From Cupriavidus numazuensis (GTDB taxonomy: Bacteria; Pseudomonadota; Gammaproteobacteria; Burkholderiales; Burkholderiaceae): a stretch of 40,074 bases of DNA. The stretch spans positions 1 through 40,074 of the forward strand of contig NZ_CAJPVI010000068.1 in the NCBI RefSeq assembly GCF_905397435.1, in the 5' to 3' direction. Position numbers and translations under genes: made by a program. Below, in pieces: positions 30,564 through 38,854 of the stretch. Numbering within the stretch: the first letter of the stretch is position 1; every line of letters starts with the position of its first letter. Below the pieces are notes generated by a model. The model was not told the origin of the DNA. It ran no database searches and saw only the letters and a list, made by a program, of their open reading frames with translations.

Positions 30564-30638
30564 TGGGTGAGAAAGCGCGAGTTTGCCGAAGACGGGCTGC
30601 GGCCAGCAAATCGGGAGATGGGATAACGGGCAGCTAAG

Positions 30639-31889
30639 TCACCGCGTTTTCGCCCAGCGGTCGAAGGCAGCACAGCCCAGCAGCACCGCACTGGTGACGA
30701 AGAACACCGCGCGCATGCCGACATGCACGCCGATCTGGCCACCGATCAGCGGACCCGTCACCTGGCCGGCAAACTGCGCCGACTGCAGGTAGCCGAGCAT
30801 CTTGCCTGACTGGTGTTCCTTTGTCGCCTGCCGCACAAGCTTGCCGATCGCCGGCAGCAATCCAGCTACCGTCATGCCCATGAGGCCACGCAAAATAGCG
30901 AGGGTCCACCAGTTTGTGACGAACGCCTGCGGAATCATGACGATAGCGGTGGCGACCAGGCAGCCGATGATCACGCGCCAGGCCCCGAGGCGGTCAGCCA
31001 GTGCGCCGAGCCGGGAAGCCGTCAAGACGCTGCCGAGCGCCGAGCTCGCCATGACGATGCCGGCAATGGTCGACAGTTGCGCACGGGGTACGCCGAGTTG
31101 ACCGATGTAGACGGTGATAATTGGCTCGATCGACATGTTGGAAAACAGCACCATGGTCGCTGTAACGAGCAACGCGACCAGCGGAACGCGCGAACTGCGC
31201 TCGTGCCTATCCGCCATAGCCTCATGGGACGCTGTCCTTTTCGCCGGTCGCCTGAAGTCCTCGCGTACCAGAAATATGGTCAGAAGCGCAGCCACCGAGA
31301 TCATCGCGCCACCCGCGAAAAAGGTGCCGCGGATGCCGATCAGGTTCGGCAGCAGGCCGCCGACAAGCGGACCCACCAGATTGCCCACCAGTGCGCCACT
31401 GGACAGCACGCCCAGCGCCCATCCCGCGCGTTCGGCCGGCGCCTGCGTGCCAATCATGACGGTGGCCGCCGAAGCATAGCCGCCGATGAGGCCTGCCGCA
31501 AAACGCAGGGCGACGAGTTCGTAGATGTTATGCGCCAGGCCGATCATCGACATGACGATGGCCATGCCCACCGCCGCGCGAACCAGCATGGGCTTGCGCC
31601 CGAAGCGATCGGCCAGCCGCCCCCATAGCGGCGCGGTCACGGCCGTTGCCAGGAAGGTCACGCCGAAGGCGACGCCGGACCATTGGACGATTTCGTTCTG
31701 CGCTGTGATGCCAAGCTGCTCGACATAGAGTGGCAGGAATGGCAGCAGCATGCTGAGACTGACCAGCGTGGTAAACGACCCGAAAGTCGCCACGGCCAGG
31801 TTGCGTTTCCAGTACGAGGCGTTGCGGTCCGCGTAGTTGGCTCCCGAATGGGCTTCACGGGCAGAGATGGCGCTGATGGGATTCGGCAT
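30639..31889 (-). CDS. MFS transporter, MdtG-like drug efflux type
   Basis: 416 residues, about 12 transmembrane helices. The MFS loop motif GRLADRFGRKP follows helix 2. The helix 5 antiporter-type segment is LGVLSSGALVGNLVGPLVGG, and the second half has GALADRLGAWR. The layout matches the DHA1/MdtG efflux group rather than sugar or acid importers. It is convergent with the HTH-PAS gene (75-bp gap) and has no obvious partner or regulator beside it. The substrate is unknown. Confidence 0.85.
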   Translation of the reverse strand: MPNPISAISAREAHSGANYADRNASYWKRNLAVATFGSFTTLVSLSMLLPFLPLYVEQLGITAQNEIVQWSGVAFGVTFLATAVTAPLWGRLADRFGRKPMLVRAAVGMAIVMSMIGLAHNIYELVALRFAAGLIGGYASAATVMIGTQAPAERAGWALGVLSSGALVGNLVGPLVGGLLPNLIGIRGTFFAGGAMISVAALLTIFLVREDFRRPAKRTASHEAMADRHERSSRVPLVALLVTATMVLFSNMSIEPIITVYIGQLGVPRAQLSTIAGIVMASSALGSVLTASRLGALADRLGAWRVIIGCLVATAIVMIPQAFVTNWWTLAILRGLMGMTVAGLLPAIGKLVRQATKEHQSGKMLGYLQSAQFAGQVTGPLIGGQIGVHVGMRAVFFVTSAVLLGCAAFDRWAKTR

Positions 31890-32320
31890 GGCAAAAGGTT
31901 GTGATCAGTGGACCGAGATCACGTCCTGGCCGGACATGCCACAAGTTCCGCGCGCCATCCCCGATGGCCGCCATGGCAAGGCGGATTTTGCTCAGGGCCC
32001 GAGTGAATGGCTGGAATCGTGACGAAGTAATCGATCGGTACTTGCCATTGTGGTCTCCCCGTTCCAGGAGATCATCCGGGTTGGCGGCAAATCAGTTGTT
32101 CCGCTGCATTGACAGTGCGTCTGCGCGGCGCGGATCAGGCACATGTCGTGCCTTTCACGCCGTCATGTTCCGTCGGCGACCGTTCAATGCACGATGCGGG
32201 AGGGCTCGGCTCCCGTGCATCATCGATTCCGCGCCCTTCGGACGCTGCCTGCAGCGCCAGTTCATTGTTCTTTGTTTCGACACGGAGAACGTAGCGAGGC
32301 GCGTCCGCAAGCGCAGCCAC
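31890..32320. other. Intergenic stretch without a supported gene
   Basis: 431 bp between the MFS gene and the GntR gene, both on the minus strand. I find no convincing coding sequence. A GTG-started frame of 61 codons follows the GntR stop directly (32320-32135, minus) but has no family features. A strong imperfect hairpin lies at 32193-32223 (GATGC...GGGAG paired with CTCCC...GCATC) without a T-run. It may end the GntR transcript. The promoter of the MFS gene must also lie here. Confidence 0.5.
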
Positions 32321-33001
32321 TCAGGCTTCCTGGAATTCGCTTTGCGTTCGCAGAACCTTCACCAGGTGTTCGCCATGCATGCGCGCGTAGTCATGGGCAA
32401 GTTTCTCGGCTTCCGTAACATTGCCCTCGAGGATTGCCGTGGCCATATGCTCGTGCTCGGCATAGATGGCATCGGAGTATTCCATCAGTTTCGTGGTCAT
32501 GAGGATGTACAGCATGACCGGGTCGCTGATCTGTCCGTACTGGGCGATGAGGCGACGATGGCGTGACAGGGCGACGACGGTCTTGTGAAAGGCCAGGTCG
32601 GCTTCGGCAATGCGCCTGCGGTCCTTGTTTGCGATAGCAGCTTTCAGTTCCGCCAAAGTCTTGCGAAGTTGCGTGCGGCCGGCATCGTCGATATTTGCGG
32701 CTGCCAGGCTGGCGGCCATCCCTTCCAGGTTGCTGCGCAGCGTATATAGCTCCCAGGCGTCTTCTGCCGAGAGCGATACCACTTCCCATCCGGTATAGGC
32801 GTGCTGGATCAGAAGACCCTCACTGGCCAGTCGCTGCATGCCAGCACGAACCGTGGAGCGGGAAAGGCCGATCTGGGTCGCAAGCGAGATCTCTGTGAGC
32901 CTTGAGCCGGGTGCCAGATCCCCGGAAAAGATGGCGTCCCGGATCCAGTCGGCAGCCTGTCGATCCAGGCTGCGCTTGTCGATTTCAATGCGAGTATTCA
33001 T
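32321..33001 (-). CDS. GntR-family regulator, FCD subgroup
   Basis: 226 residues from the ATG at 33001. The winged helix-turn-helix is AADWIRDAIFSGDLAPGSRLTEISLATQIGLSRSTVRAGMQRLASEGLL. The all-helical FCD effector domain follows, with ELYTLRSNLEGMAASLAA, DLAFHKTVVALSRHRRL and a metal-binding type His (AEHEHMATAILEGN). FCD regulators respond to organic acids. It lies downstream of the ketopantoate-reductase-like gene on the same strand. Operator-like TTGTTAA sequences are found upstream of it (33121-33133) and of the enolase-superfamily gene (36981-36996). Confidence 0.9.
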   Translation of the reverse strand: MNTRIEIDKRSLDRQAADWIRDAIFSGDLAPGSRLTEISLATQIGLSRSTVRAGMQRLASEGLLIQHAYTGWEVVSLSAEDAWELYTLRSNLEGMAASLAAANIDDAGRTQLRKTLAELKAAIANKDRRRIAEADLAFHKTVVALSRHRRLIAQYGQISDPVMLYILMTTKLMEYSDAIYAEHEHMATAILEGNVTEAEKLAHDYARMHGEHLVKVLRTQSEFQEA

Positions 33002-33120
33002 AGGTGCTTGACTTGGCAGGTGAGTCGGTCGCCCTCCGTCTCGCCCAGGAAATGGCGCTTCCGCGTCCGCCCGCCGCAACGGGAAGGATCGTTGCCATGA
33101 TACCGCCACCTGGGTCATGA

Positions 33121-33133
33121 TTGTTAATTGTTG
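33121..33133. promoter_or_regulatory. Possible GntR autoregulatory site
   Basis: TTGTTAATTGTTG upstream of the GntR gene shares the TTGTTAA/AATTGTT elements of the palindrome at 36981-36996. The symmetry is imperfect here. The surrounding 211-bp gap (33002-33212) holds no gene. Confidence 0.35.
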
Positions 33134-33212
33134 CCAATGGATAACTGACAGTACCGAAGCCGCGGGCCGCAAGCCGTGTTGCCGTCACTTGGGCGAGCAC
33201 TGCCTGGATCTT

Positions 33213-34142
33213 TCAGAGCCTCCCCGCCTCGCGCCGGACATCGTACGCTTGCAGATGCATCCAGCAGATTCGGTGCACCGTATCGTCGAGTCCATGCGCT
33301 CTGATGCGCCCAAGCATGTAACCCACGATGTGCTCGCCCTCGATCGGTGATTTCCTTTCCAGGTCGCGCAGTATTGACGGGACGTAGGCCGATTCCTTGT
33401 TGGCGAACAGCTGGCGGTACTCCGCAAGAAATGCCTCGGTCATCGGATAACCCTCTCGCCGGGCGACTTCGGCATGGATCGAGAGCACCTGGTAAAAGAG
33501 CTCGGTGCCGCCAGGCACCCGGGCGACTTCTCCAACGCTTGCGCGGAGGAGCGTGGTGACCGTGGCAACCGTGGAAAGGTGGACCAGTTTTTCCCACAGG
33601 TTGCGCATGATGTCGGGGACCGCGCTTGCCACCACGCTGTCCTGTGGAAAGGCGCGCTGCAGTGCCTGCACGCGATCGCTCATGACGCCCGACTGTTCGC
33701 CGAACTTGATGTAGCACCAGTCGTTCAGATGCTGGATCGTTCCATCGTTGTCGAGCGTGACGATGATCTTCGCCAGGCCGCCGAGCACGCGCTCGGACCC
33801 GAATACGCCATTGAGCTTGTCGATGTGTTCCATGCCGTTCAGTAGCGGCAGGATGGCGGTATCTGGCCCGACGGCAGGGCGGATGGCTTCGATCGCGGCA
33901 TCCAGGTCATAGGCCTTGCTGGTAAGCAGCACGAAATCCCAGTAACCGTCGAGTTCCTGCTGCGTGACCGTCTTCACCGGTGCATGGAAATCGCCGTACT
34001 GGCTGCGTATGTTCAAGCCATCGCGCTCAAGAATCGCACGCCGCGCGGGGCGCACGAGGAAGGTAACGTCAGCACCTTGCTGCACCAGCCGGCCACCGTA
34101 GTAGCCTCCAATTGCACCAGCACCCAAAACAAGAATTCGCAT
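33213..34142 (-). CDS. Ketopantoate reductase (PanE/ApbA) family dehydrogenase
   Basis: 309 residues, usual length for the family. The N-terminal NADPH-binding motif is MRILVLGAGAIGGYYGGRLVQQGADVTFLVR. LLNGMEHIDKL (the NG-E segment near the substrate) and the C-terminal SILRDLERKSPIEGEHIVGYML with its conserved Ser/Asp/Glu are present. In catabolic clusters such paralogues reduce or oxidise other 2-keto or 2-hydroxy acids. Next to an acid-sugar-type dehydratase and an anion transporter, that is more likely than pantothenate synthesis. It is 79 bp behind the transporter gene on the same strand. Confidence 0.9.
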   Translation of the reverse strand: MRILVLGAGAIGGYYGGRLVQQGADVTFLVRPARRAILERDGLNIRSQYGDFHAPVKTVTQQELDGYWDFVLLTSKAYDLDAAIEAIRPAVGPDTAILPLLNGMEHIDKLNGVFGSERVLGGLAKIIVTLDNDGTIQHLNDWCYIKFGEQSGVMSDRVQALQRAFPQDSVVASAVPDIMRNLWEKLVHLSTVATVTTLLRASVGEVARVPGGTELFYQVLSIHAEVARREGYPMTEAFLAEYRQLFANKESAYVPSILRDLERKSPIEGEHIVGYMLGRIRAHGLDDTVHRICWMHLQAYDVRREAGRL

Positions 34143-34221
34143 AAGGTCCTCATCAGCAGATGGGTTATAGATGGTCAGGGCACGACGGCTGCTCGTACCC
34201 TGAAACCTCGGTCGACAGCGT

Positions 34222-35559
34222 TCAACCGCCGATTTCCTCTCGCAGCAAGTGCTGCGGCATGGCAGCCAGCAGGAGAACTGCCCCGAGTACCAGCGCTGCC
34301 GCGAAGGTGTACAGGCCGTAATCCAGCGAACCCGTCGTGGTCTTCACCAAGCCGAGCATGGATGGGCTGGCGAACCCTCCGATCAGTCCGATACTGTTGA
34401 TCACGGCAATACCACCCGCCGCACCTGAACTGGAAAGATAGGAGGTCGGGATCGTCCAGAACAGGGGCATCGCGGTCAGAACGCCCAGCGTAGTGATCGA
34501 AAGCACAGTCAACGCGACGGGCAGGCTGCTATGCACGAACGTCACGGCCACCAGACCCATGGCGGCAACGATCATGCCGAGCGCGACGTGCCAGCGGCGT
34601 TCACGCGTCTTGTCCGAATGCCTGCCGACCACCACCATGCCGACGGTGGTGATCAGATAGGGAATCATCGTGAGGATGCCGATGTGCAAGGGGTTGGTCA
34701 CGTGGTAGCTGCGAACCATTTCCGGAAGCCAGAAGCTGATGATGTAAAGGCCCGCAGCAATCGTGAAATAAACCACTGACAACGCATACAGCCGCGGATC
34801 GCGCAGCGTCTTCAGGAAGGAGTGGTCATGGCCATGTGTGTCCGTGGCGCCCACTTCGCGTGCCACAAGCTCTTGTTCCCTGACGGACAGCCAGCTGGCA
34901 TCGGCAGGCTTGTCGGCGAGCACAAAGAGGACGAGCACACCGAGGATGACGGACGGGACCGCTTCGATGATGAATAGCCATTGCCAGCCATGCAGTCCGG
35001 AGGTGTCGCTGAGGTTGGTCATGATCCAGCCGGACAAGGGGCCGCCGATGATGCCGGATACCGCGATCGCCGACATGAAGAGCGTAATGATCTTGCCCCG
35101 CATCGCGGGCGGATACCAGTACGTCAGGTAGAGCACGATGCCGGGAAAGAACCCGGCTTCGAAAGCGCCAAGGAAGAAGCGGGCCACATAGAACTGCGTT
35201 GGGCTCGTGATAAAGGCAAAACTTGCCGAAATGACACCCCATACGACCATGATGCGCATCATGGTCTTGCGTGCACCAATTTTCTCGAGCAGCAGGTTGC
35301 TGGGCACCTCGAACAGGAAATAGCCAATGAAGAAGATGCCGGCGCCGAGGCCATAGACAGCATCCGAGAAGCCGAGGTCATGCTTCATCTGGAGCGCGGC
35401 AAAGCCGATGTTTACCCGGTCCAGATAGGCAAACACATAGCAGATGAAAAGGAACGGAATAATGCGCCGCGTGACCTTGGCGTAGACACTTCGGACTTCG
35501 TCGCTCGGGTGTATTTCCGCAGTGCGCTGACGCGCCGCGGAGGTGGAGATTGTTGTCAT
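34222..35559 (-). CDS. MFS transporter, anion:cation symporter (sugar acid/tartrate type)
   Basis: 445 residues with about 12 transmembrane helices. Diagnostic segments are ICYVFAYLDRVNIGFAALQMKHDLGFSDAVYGLGAGIFFIGYFLFEVPSNLLLEKIGARK, typical of the ACS family (tartrate, galactonate, phthalate carriers), and FLGAFEAGFFPGIVLYLTYWYPPAMRGK. The soluble N-terminus is short. It lies between the enolase-superfamily enzyme and the ketopantoate-reductase-like enzyme, all on the minus strand. It probably imports the acid that the dehydratase uses. Confidence 0.92.
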   Translation of the reverse strand: MTTISTSAARQRTAEIHPSDEVRSVYAKVTRRIIPFLFICYVFAYLDRVNIGFAALQMKHDLGFSDAVYGLGAGIFFIGYFLFEVPSNLLLEKIGARKTMMRIMVVWGVISASFAFITSPTQFYVARFFLGAFEAGFFPGIVLYLTYWYPPAMRGKIITLFMSAIAVSGIIGGPLSGWIMTNLSDTSGLHGWQWLFIIEAVPSVILGVLVLFVLADKPADASWLSVREQELVAREVGATDTHGHDHSFLKTLRDPRLYALSVVYFTIAAGLYIISFWLPEMVRSYHVTNPLHIGILTMIPYLITTVGMVVVGRHSDKTRERRWHVALGMIVAAMGLVAVTFVHSSLPVALTVLSITTLGVLTAMPLFWTIPTSYLSSSGAAGGIAVINSIGLIGGFASPSMLGLVKTTTGSLDYGLYTFAAALVLGAVLLLAAMPQHLLREEIGG

Positions 35560-35744
35560 GATCCTGTCATCCGTTCAGATTGTTGTGAGGTGGGTGGCTT
35601 CCGAGGGGAGTCTGGTCGCGAGCATCCACGACAGGTCTCCACCCCGCCTCGAAAGCTGACTGGAAGTAGTAGGTAGCAATCAGGCGCGACGGGGAAAAGC
35701 ATTCCCGCCGTTGGCATCGATTCCCCGTGCGCCAGCGGTTGGGC

Positions 35745-36935
35745 TCACAGACCAAGATGGCTGCGACGAACCTGCGGCGGATGGGCGCGCAAGGCCTCTT
35801 CGATAGGGTCGCAGCCCCATCCCGGCGCGTCCGGAACTTGAATGGCACCATTCACGATCTCGGGCGTACGGGTGAACAACTGGTCGTCCCAGGCCAGCCG
35901 ATCGACGTCAACTTCCATCACGCGCAGGTTTGGCACCGCCGCCGCGAAATGGACGTTCATCATGGTCGACAGGTGGCTATAGAAGTTGTGCGGAGCGATG
36001 TTGACGTCAAAGGCGTCTGCCACGCTGGCGATCTTCATGGCTTGCCACACGCCATTCCAGACTGCGTCGACGATGGCCACATCCATTGACTGCGCCTGGA
36101 AATAGGGCAGGAACTGGCGGATGCCAAAGAGCGTTTCGCACGCTGCAATCGGTGCGTGGCTCCGTTGGCGGATGTATGCCATGGCATCCGGATTGTAGAT
36201 ATCGAGTTCTACCCAGAAGAGGTCGAAGTCCTTGATGGCGTTGATGAGCGAGAGATAGCCCTCTGTACGCGCGTTGAAATTCAGGTCCACCAGGATGTCG
36301 ACGTCCGGACCCGCACCATCGCGCAGCGCTTCGAGGTGCGCACGCAGATTGCGCAGCAATGCCTTGTCCACATTGAGCGACGGCGTGTAGGGCGAGCCGA
36401 AGCCGGCCATCCACTGTCGCGGCTTGCCGTTTTCATTGATAAAGAGATTGGTCTTGAGAGCGGAGATCCCGGATTTGCGCGCGTCCTCGCCAGCCTTCTT
36501 GACACCGTCCAGATCGACGATCGCCGGTGGGTAGAGGTTTGGGTGGCTGATTCGCCAGGTTGCGCAGTGAGACCAATAGATGGGGATGCTGCCCCGGTGC
36601 TTGCCACCCAGCAATTGATAGACCGGTACCCCGAGCGATTTGGCTTTCGCGTCGAGCAGCGCATTCTCGATTGCACCAATGGCCTCGGCGCTGAGCCCGT
36701 AGGGAGCGGGGCGCAGGGATGCCGCAAGCCGGCCATATGCCTCTTCGTGGTCATACACCGATTTCCCGACCAACCGCGCACCTAGTTGCTCGATGACCGC
36801 GGTCAGACCCGGCGGCCCGAACGATTCGTCATATTCGCTCCAGCCGACAATTCCGTCCGATGTCACCACCTTCAGGAAGTAGTAGTTTCGCCACCCTGCA
36901 TCGCAGGAAATGGTCTCAAAGTGCTCAATACGCAT
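35745..36935 (-). CDS. Enolase-superfamily enzyme (mandelate racemase/sugar-acid dehydratase type)
   Basis: The start is the ATG at 36935 after GAGAGAACC, 396 residues. Metal ligands of the superfamily are visible: Asp217 (DILVDLNFN), Glu243 (WVELDIYNP) and Glu267 (ACETLFG). Lys161 (ALKTN) and His316 (NIAPHNFYSH) are the likely acid/base residues, with Asp290 (VDAVWNG) near. It abstracts the alpha proton of a carboxylate, usually to dehydrate an aldonic acid or epimerise a substrate. The K-x-K motif of mandelate racemase is only half present (KTN), so the exact reaction is open. It is first in the cluster with the transporter and the reductase-like enzyme. Confidence 0.88.
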   Translation of the reverse strand: MRIEHFETISCDAGWRNYYFLKVVTSDGIVGWSEYDESFGPPGLTAVIEQLGARLVGKSVYDHEEAYGRLAASLRPAPYGLSAEAIGAIENALLDAKAKSLGVPVYQLLGGKHRGSIPIYWSHCATWRISHPNLYPPAIVDLDGVKKAGEDARKSGISALKTNLFINENGKPRQWMAGFGSPYTPSLNVDKALLRNLRAHLEALRDGAGPDVDILVDLNFNARTEGYLSLINAIKDFDLFWVELDIYNPDAMAYIRQRSHAPIAACETLFGIRQFLPYFQAQSMDVAIVDAVWNGVWQAMKIASVADAFDVNIAPHNFYSHLSTMMNVHFAAAVPNLRVMEVDVDRLAWDDQLFTRTPEIVNGAIQVPDAPGWGCDPIEEALRAHPPQVRRSHLGL

Positions 36936-36951
36936 GGTTCTCTCGTTCGTG

Positions 36952-36979
36952 ACAACAAACAACAAACAACAAACAACAA
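36952..36979. repeat. Tandem heptanucleotide repeat, 4 copies
   Basis: Four perfect copies of ACAACAA (TTGTTGT as transcribed) between the GntR-type palindrome and the ribosome binding site of the enolase-superfamily gene. Seven is not a multiple of three, but the repeat is untranslated, so copy-number change would alter spacing or leader structure rather than reading frame. Confidence 0.85.
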
Positions 36980-36980
36980 A

Positions 36981-36996
36981 TAATTGTTAACAATTA
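36981..36996. promoter_or_regulatory. GntR/FCD-type operator
   Basis: A perfect 16-bp palindrome TAATTGTTAACAATTA. Its core TTGTTAACAA fits the TNGTNNNACNA-like pattern of FCD-subfamily GntR regulators. It stands 46 bp upstream of the enolase-superfamily start and shares sequence with the region ahead of the GntR gene. Confidence 0.55.
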
Positions 36997-37406
36997 ACGC
37001 GAAGCCTAGATGGGGGACGGCAGGGAGGCAACCAAGGTAAACCCGAGGTCGCCACGCGATTTCGCTTGGGTGGCGGCAGAGTCGTTACGGCCATCACTTC
37101 CCTGCGCGATGCATGAAAGCGCAGCGGAATCAGCCAGGCGGCAATTTCAGTGGAGCAACTGGCGCTTCGTAATCGCGCCAGGCACCCGAACACGCCTGCG
37201 CACCTCCAGCCTGAAGGCTGTATGGCTGACCGCCGGCGTCACTCGGACTGCTGCTGTTTCGTTGTAATCGATGAGCAGCCGGTGAGTTATTCCTTGATGT
37301 ATCAATTCTTGTTCCCCGCGGGAGCTTCATCGAGAAAAAAGCTCAGCCTAAAGTCTGGCCGCGGACAACAACCGCATAACAACGATTCAAATCAAGGAGA
37401 AGACAA

Positions 37407-37796
37407 ATGCTATTCACGAAACGGTCATTGGCATTTTCCACGGCCATTTTTACGCTTGCCGCAGGCGGAACCAACGCGTTTGCCCAGGCGCGAACGACAC
37501 TACAGACGATTGATTTCCCGCAGGGTTACGAGACCATGGCTGTTATTGCCGAACTCGAGCCGGGCGGCTGCACGAGCCGGCACGCTCATCCGGGCATCGA
37601 AAGCGCCTATGTGCTGGAAGGGGAGGCTGTCGCGAAGTTCGATAATAAACCGGACCTGATCTTGAAAGCCGGGCGGCCGCTGCAATTCGGACCCCGGGAG
37701 ATGCACACCGTGTGCAATACTGGGAGCGGGAAATTCAAGGCGCTCGCTCACTATATCGTAGAAAAAGGCAAGCCGTTGGTGTTGCATGATCACTGA
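37407..37796 (+). CDS. Exported single-domain cupin
   Basis: 129 residues starting after AAGGAGAAGACAA. The signal peptide is MLFTKRSLAFSTAIFTLAAGGTNAFA. The mature part is one cupin barrel with metal-ligand motif HAHPGIE (His59, His61, Glu65), YVLEGEA, and second-motif His100 (GPREMHTVCN). Periplasmic cupins of this size may be small isomerases, dioxygenases or binding proteins; the substrate is unknown. It precedes the metallo-hydrolase gene by 120 bp on the same strand. Codon use is less GC-rich than in most of the window. Confidence 0.87.
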   Translation: MLFTKRSLAFSTAIFTLAAGGTNAFAQARTTLQTIDFPQGYETMAVIAELEPGGCTSRHAHPGIESAYVLEGEAVAKFDNKPDLILKAGRPLQFGPREMHTVCNTGSGKFKALAHYIVEKGKPLVLHDH

Positions 37797-37916
37797 TATT
37801 GGTTGAATTACTTCAACAGCCATGCAATTGGTTTGCCTTGGCAGCTTTCGTTGTCATGTTTCGGCGCGGTGCAGAGCCCGGTGCGGCGATAATCCGCGAA
37901 TTTTCCCAGAGGATTA

Positions 37917-38822
37917 ATGGTCATGCTGAGACAAACAAAAGCAGTGGCGTCATCGGTGTTGATTGCCTTCTTGTTAATGATGGAAGGTGCATCGAGTGCG
38001 CACGCAGGAACTAAGCTCCCGGACCCCGTGAAGGCCGGTGTCGCCGAACAGCTCTTTCGACTGGATTGCGGCCGCTCGCTTGCGAACGATGAATCGGTAT
38101 GGACGCCCGGCGAGAATGCCGGCCGCAGTATTGAATTCTCATCAACTTGCTGGCTGATAAGACATGGCAGCGACTGGTTGCTTTGGGATACGGGTGTTCC
38201 TGAATCGGCGTTCAACGATCCCAAGGGTTGGTCTACCTTACCGAAATTGATCGTCTATCACCTCGACAAGACACTGACGGATCAACTTGCCGAAATCGGG
38301 CTGAAGCCGGGTGATATCGGTCGGGTTGCCGTTTCGCATACGCACGGCGATCACATCGGCAATGTGAACCTGTTTCCTAACGCCGCAGTTCTGATGCAGC
38401 GGGCTGAGTATAGCTGGATACATTCCCCTAACGGATCGAACGAGAACGTAAATCAGTTGATGGCACTGGCGCGCAAGCTGCTGGGTACGCCGAAGAACTT
38501 GCAGCTTGTAGATGGCGATACCGATGTGTATGGCGATGGCAGTGTCGTTCTCATTTCAACGCCCGGTCATACTCCGGGCAGCCAGGCGCTGCTGGTGCAT
38601 CTCAAGAATTCCGGCTTTGTCATTCTTTCCGGCGACGTTGTTCACCTGGAGGGGAATTTCGAGAGGAGCATAGTTCCATCCCTGAATACCAACAATCAAG
38701 AATCTGTCGCATCGATGAATAAAATCAGGAAACTCATCGAAACATACAAGGCGAAGCTCTTCATCAATCATGACAAGAAACAATCCGATCAGCTCAAGCT
38801 GATTCCTGCATTCTACAATTGA
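37917..38822 (+). CDS. Exported metallo-beta-lactamase-fold hydrolase (AHL-lactonase-like)
   Basis: 301 residues; ATGs at codon 1 and codon 3 are equally possible starts. A signal peptide ends at AHA30. The zinc-binding motif HTHGDH is at 141-146, His218 is in GHTPGS, Asp240 is in SGDVVH, and a late His is in INHDKK near 285. This is the full two-metal set of the family. The arrangement matches AiiA/QsdR-type N-acyl-homoserine lactonases more closely than glyoxalase II, but an exported protein may hydrolyse another lactone. The gene is noticeably richer in A/T than its neighbours and may have been acquired. Confidence 0.85.
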   Translation: MVMLRQTKAVASSVLIAFLLMMEGASSAHAGTKLPDPVKAGVAEQLFRLDCGRSLANDESVWTPGENAGRSIEFSSTCWLIRHGSDWLLWDTGVPESAFNDPKGWSTLPKLIVYHLDKTLTDQLAEIGLKPGDIGRVAVSHTHGDHIGNVNLFPNAAVLMQRAEYSWIHSPNGSNENVNQLMALARKLLGTPKNLQLVDGDTDVYGDGSVVLISTPGHTPGSQALLVHLKNSGFVILSGDVVHLEGNFERSIVPSLNTNNQESVASMNKIRKLIETYKAKLFINHDKKQSDQLKLIPAFYN

Positions 38823-38854
38823 GGTTTGGGCGACCGGTCGCGAGGGCAATGCCG

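Larger units (their letters stand above)
36936..37406. other. Regulatory and otherwise empty stretch between divergent genes
   Basis: 471 bp with no supported gene. The enolase-proximal part carries four tandem copies of the heptamer ACAACAA (36952-36979) followed by the GntR-type palindrome (36981-36996). The remainder up to the cupin gene contains only short frames without family features. A strong ribosome binding site (AAGGAGAAG) precedes the cupin ATG. Confidence 0.6.

Noticed and set aside
32135..32320. 61-codon frame starting with GTG right after the GntR stop
   Set aside because: No ribosome binding site, no family features, and it runs through a strong hairpin. Not supported as a gene.
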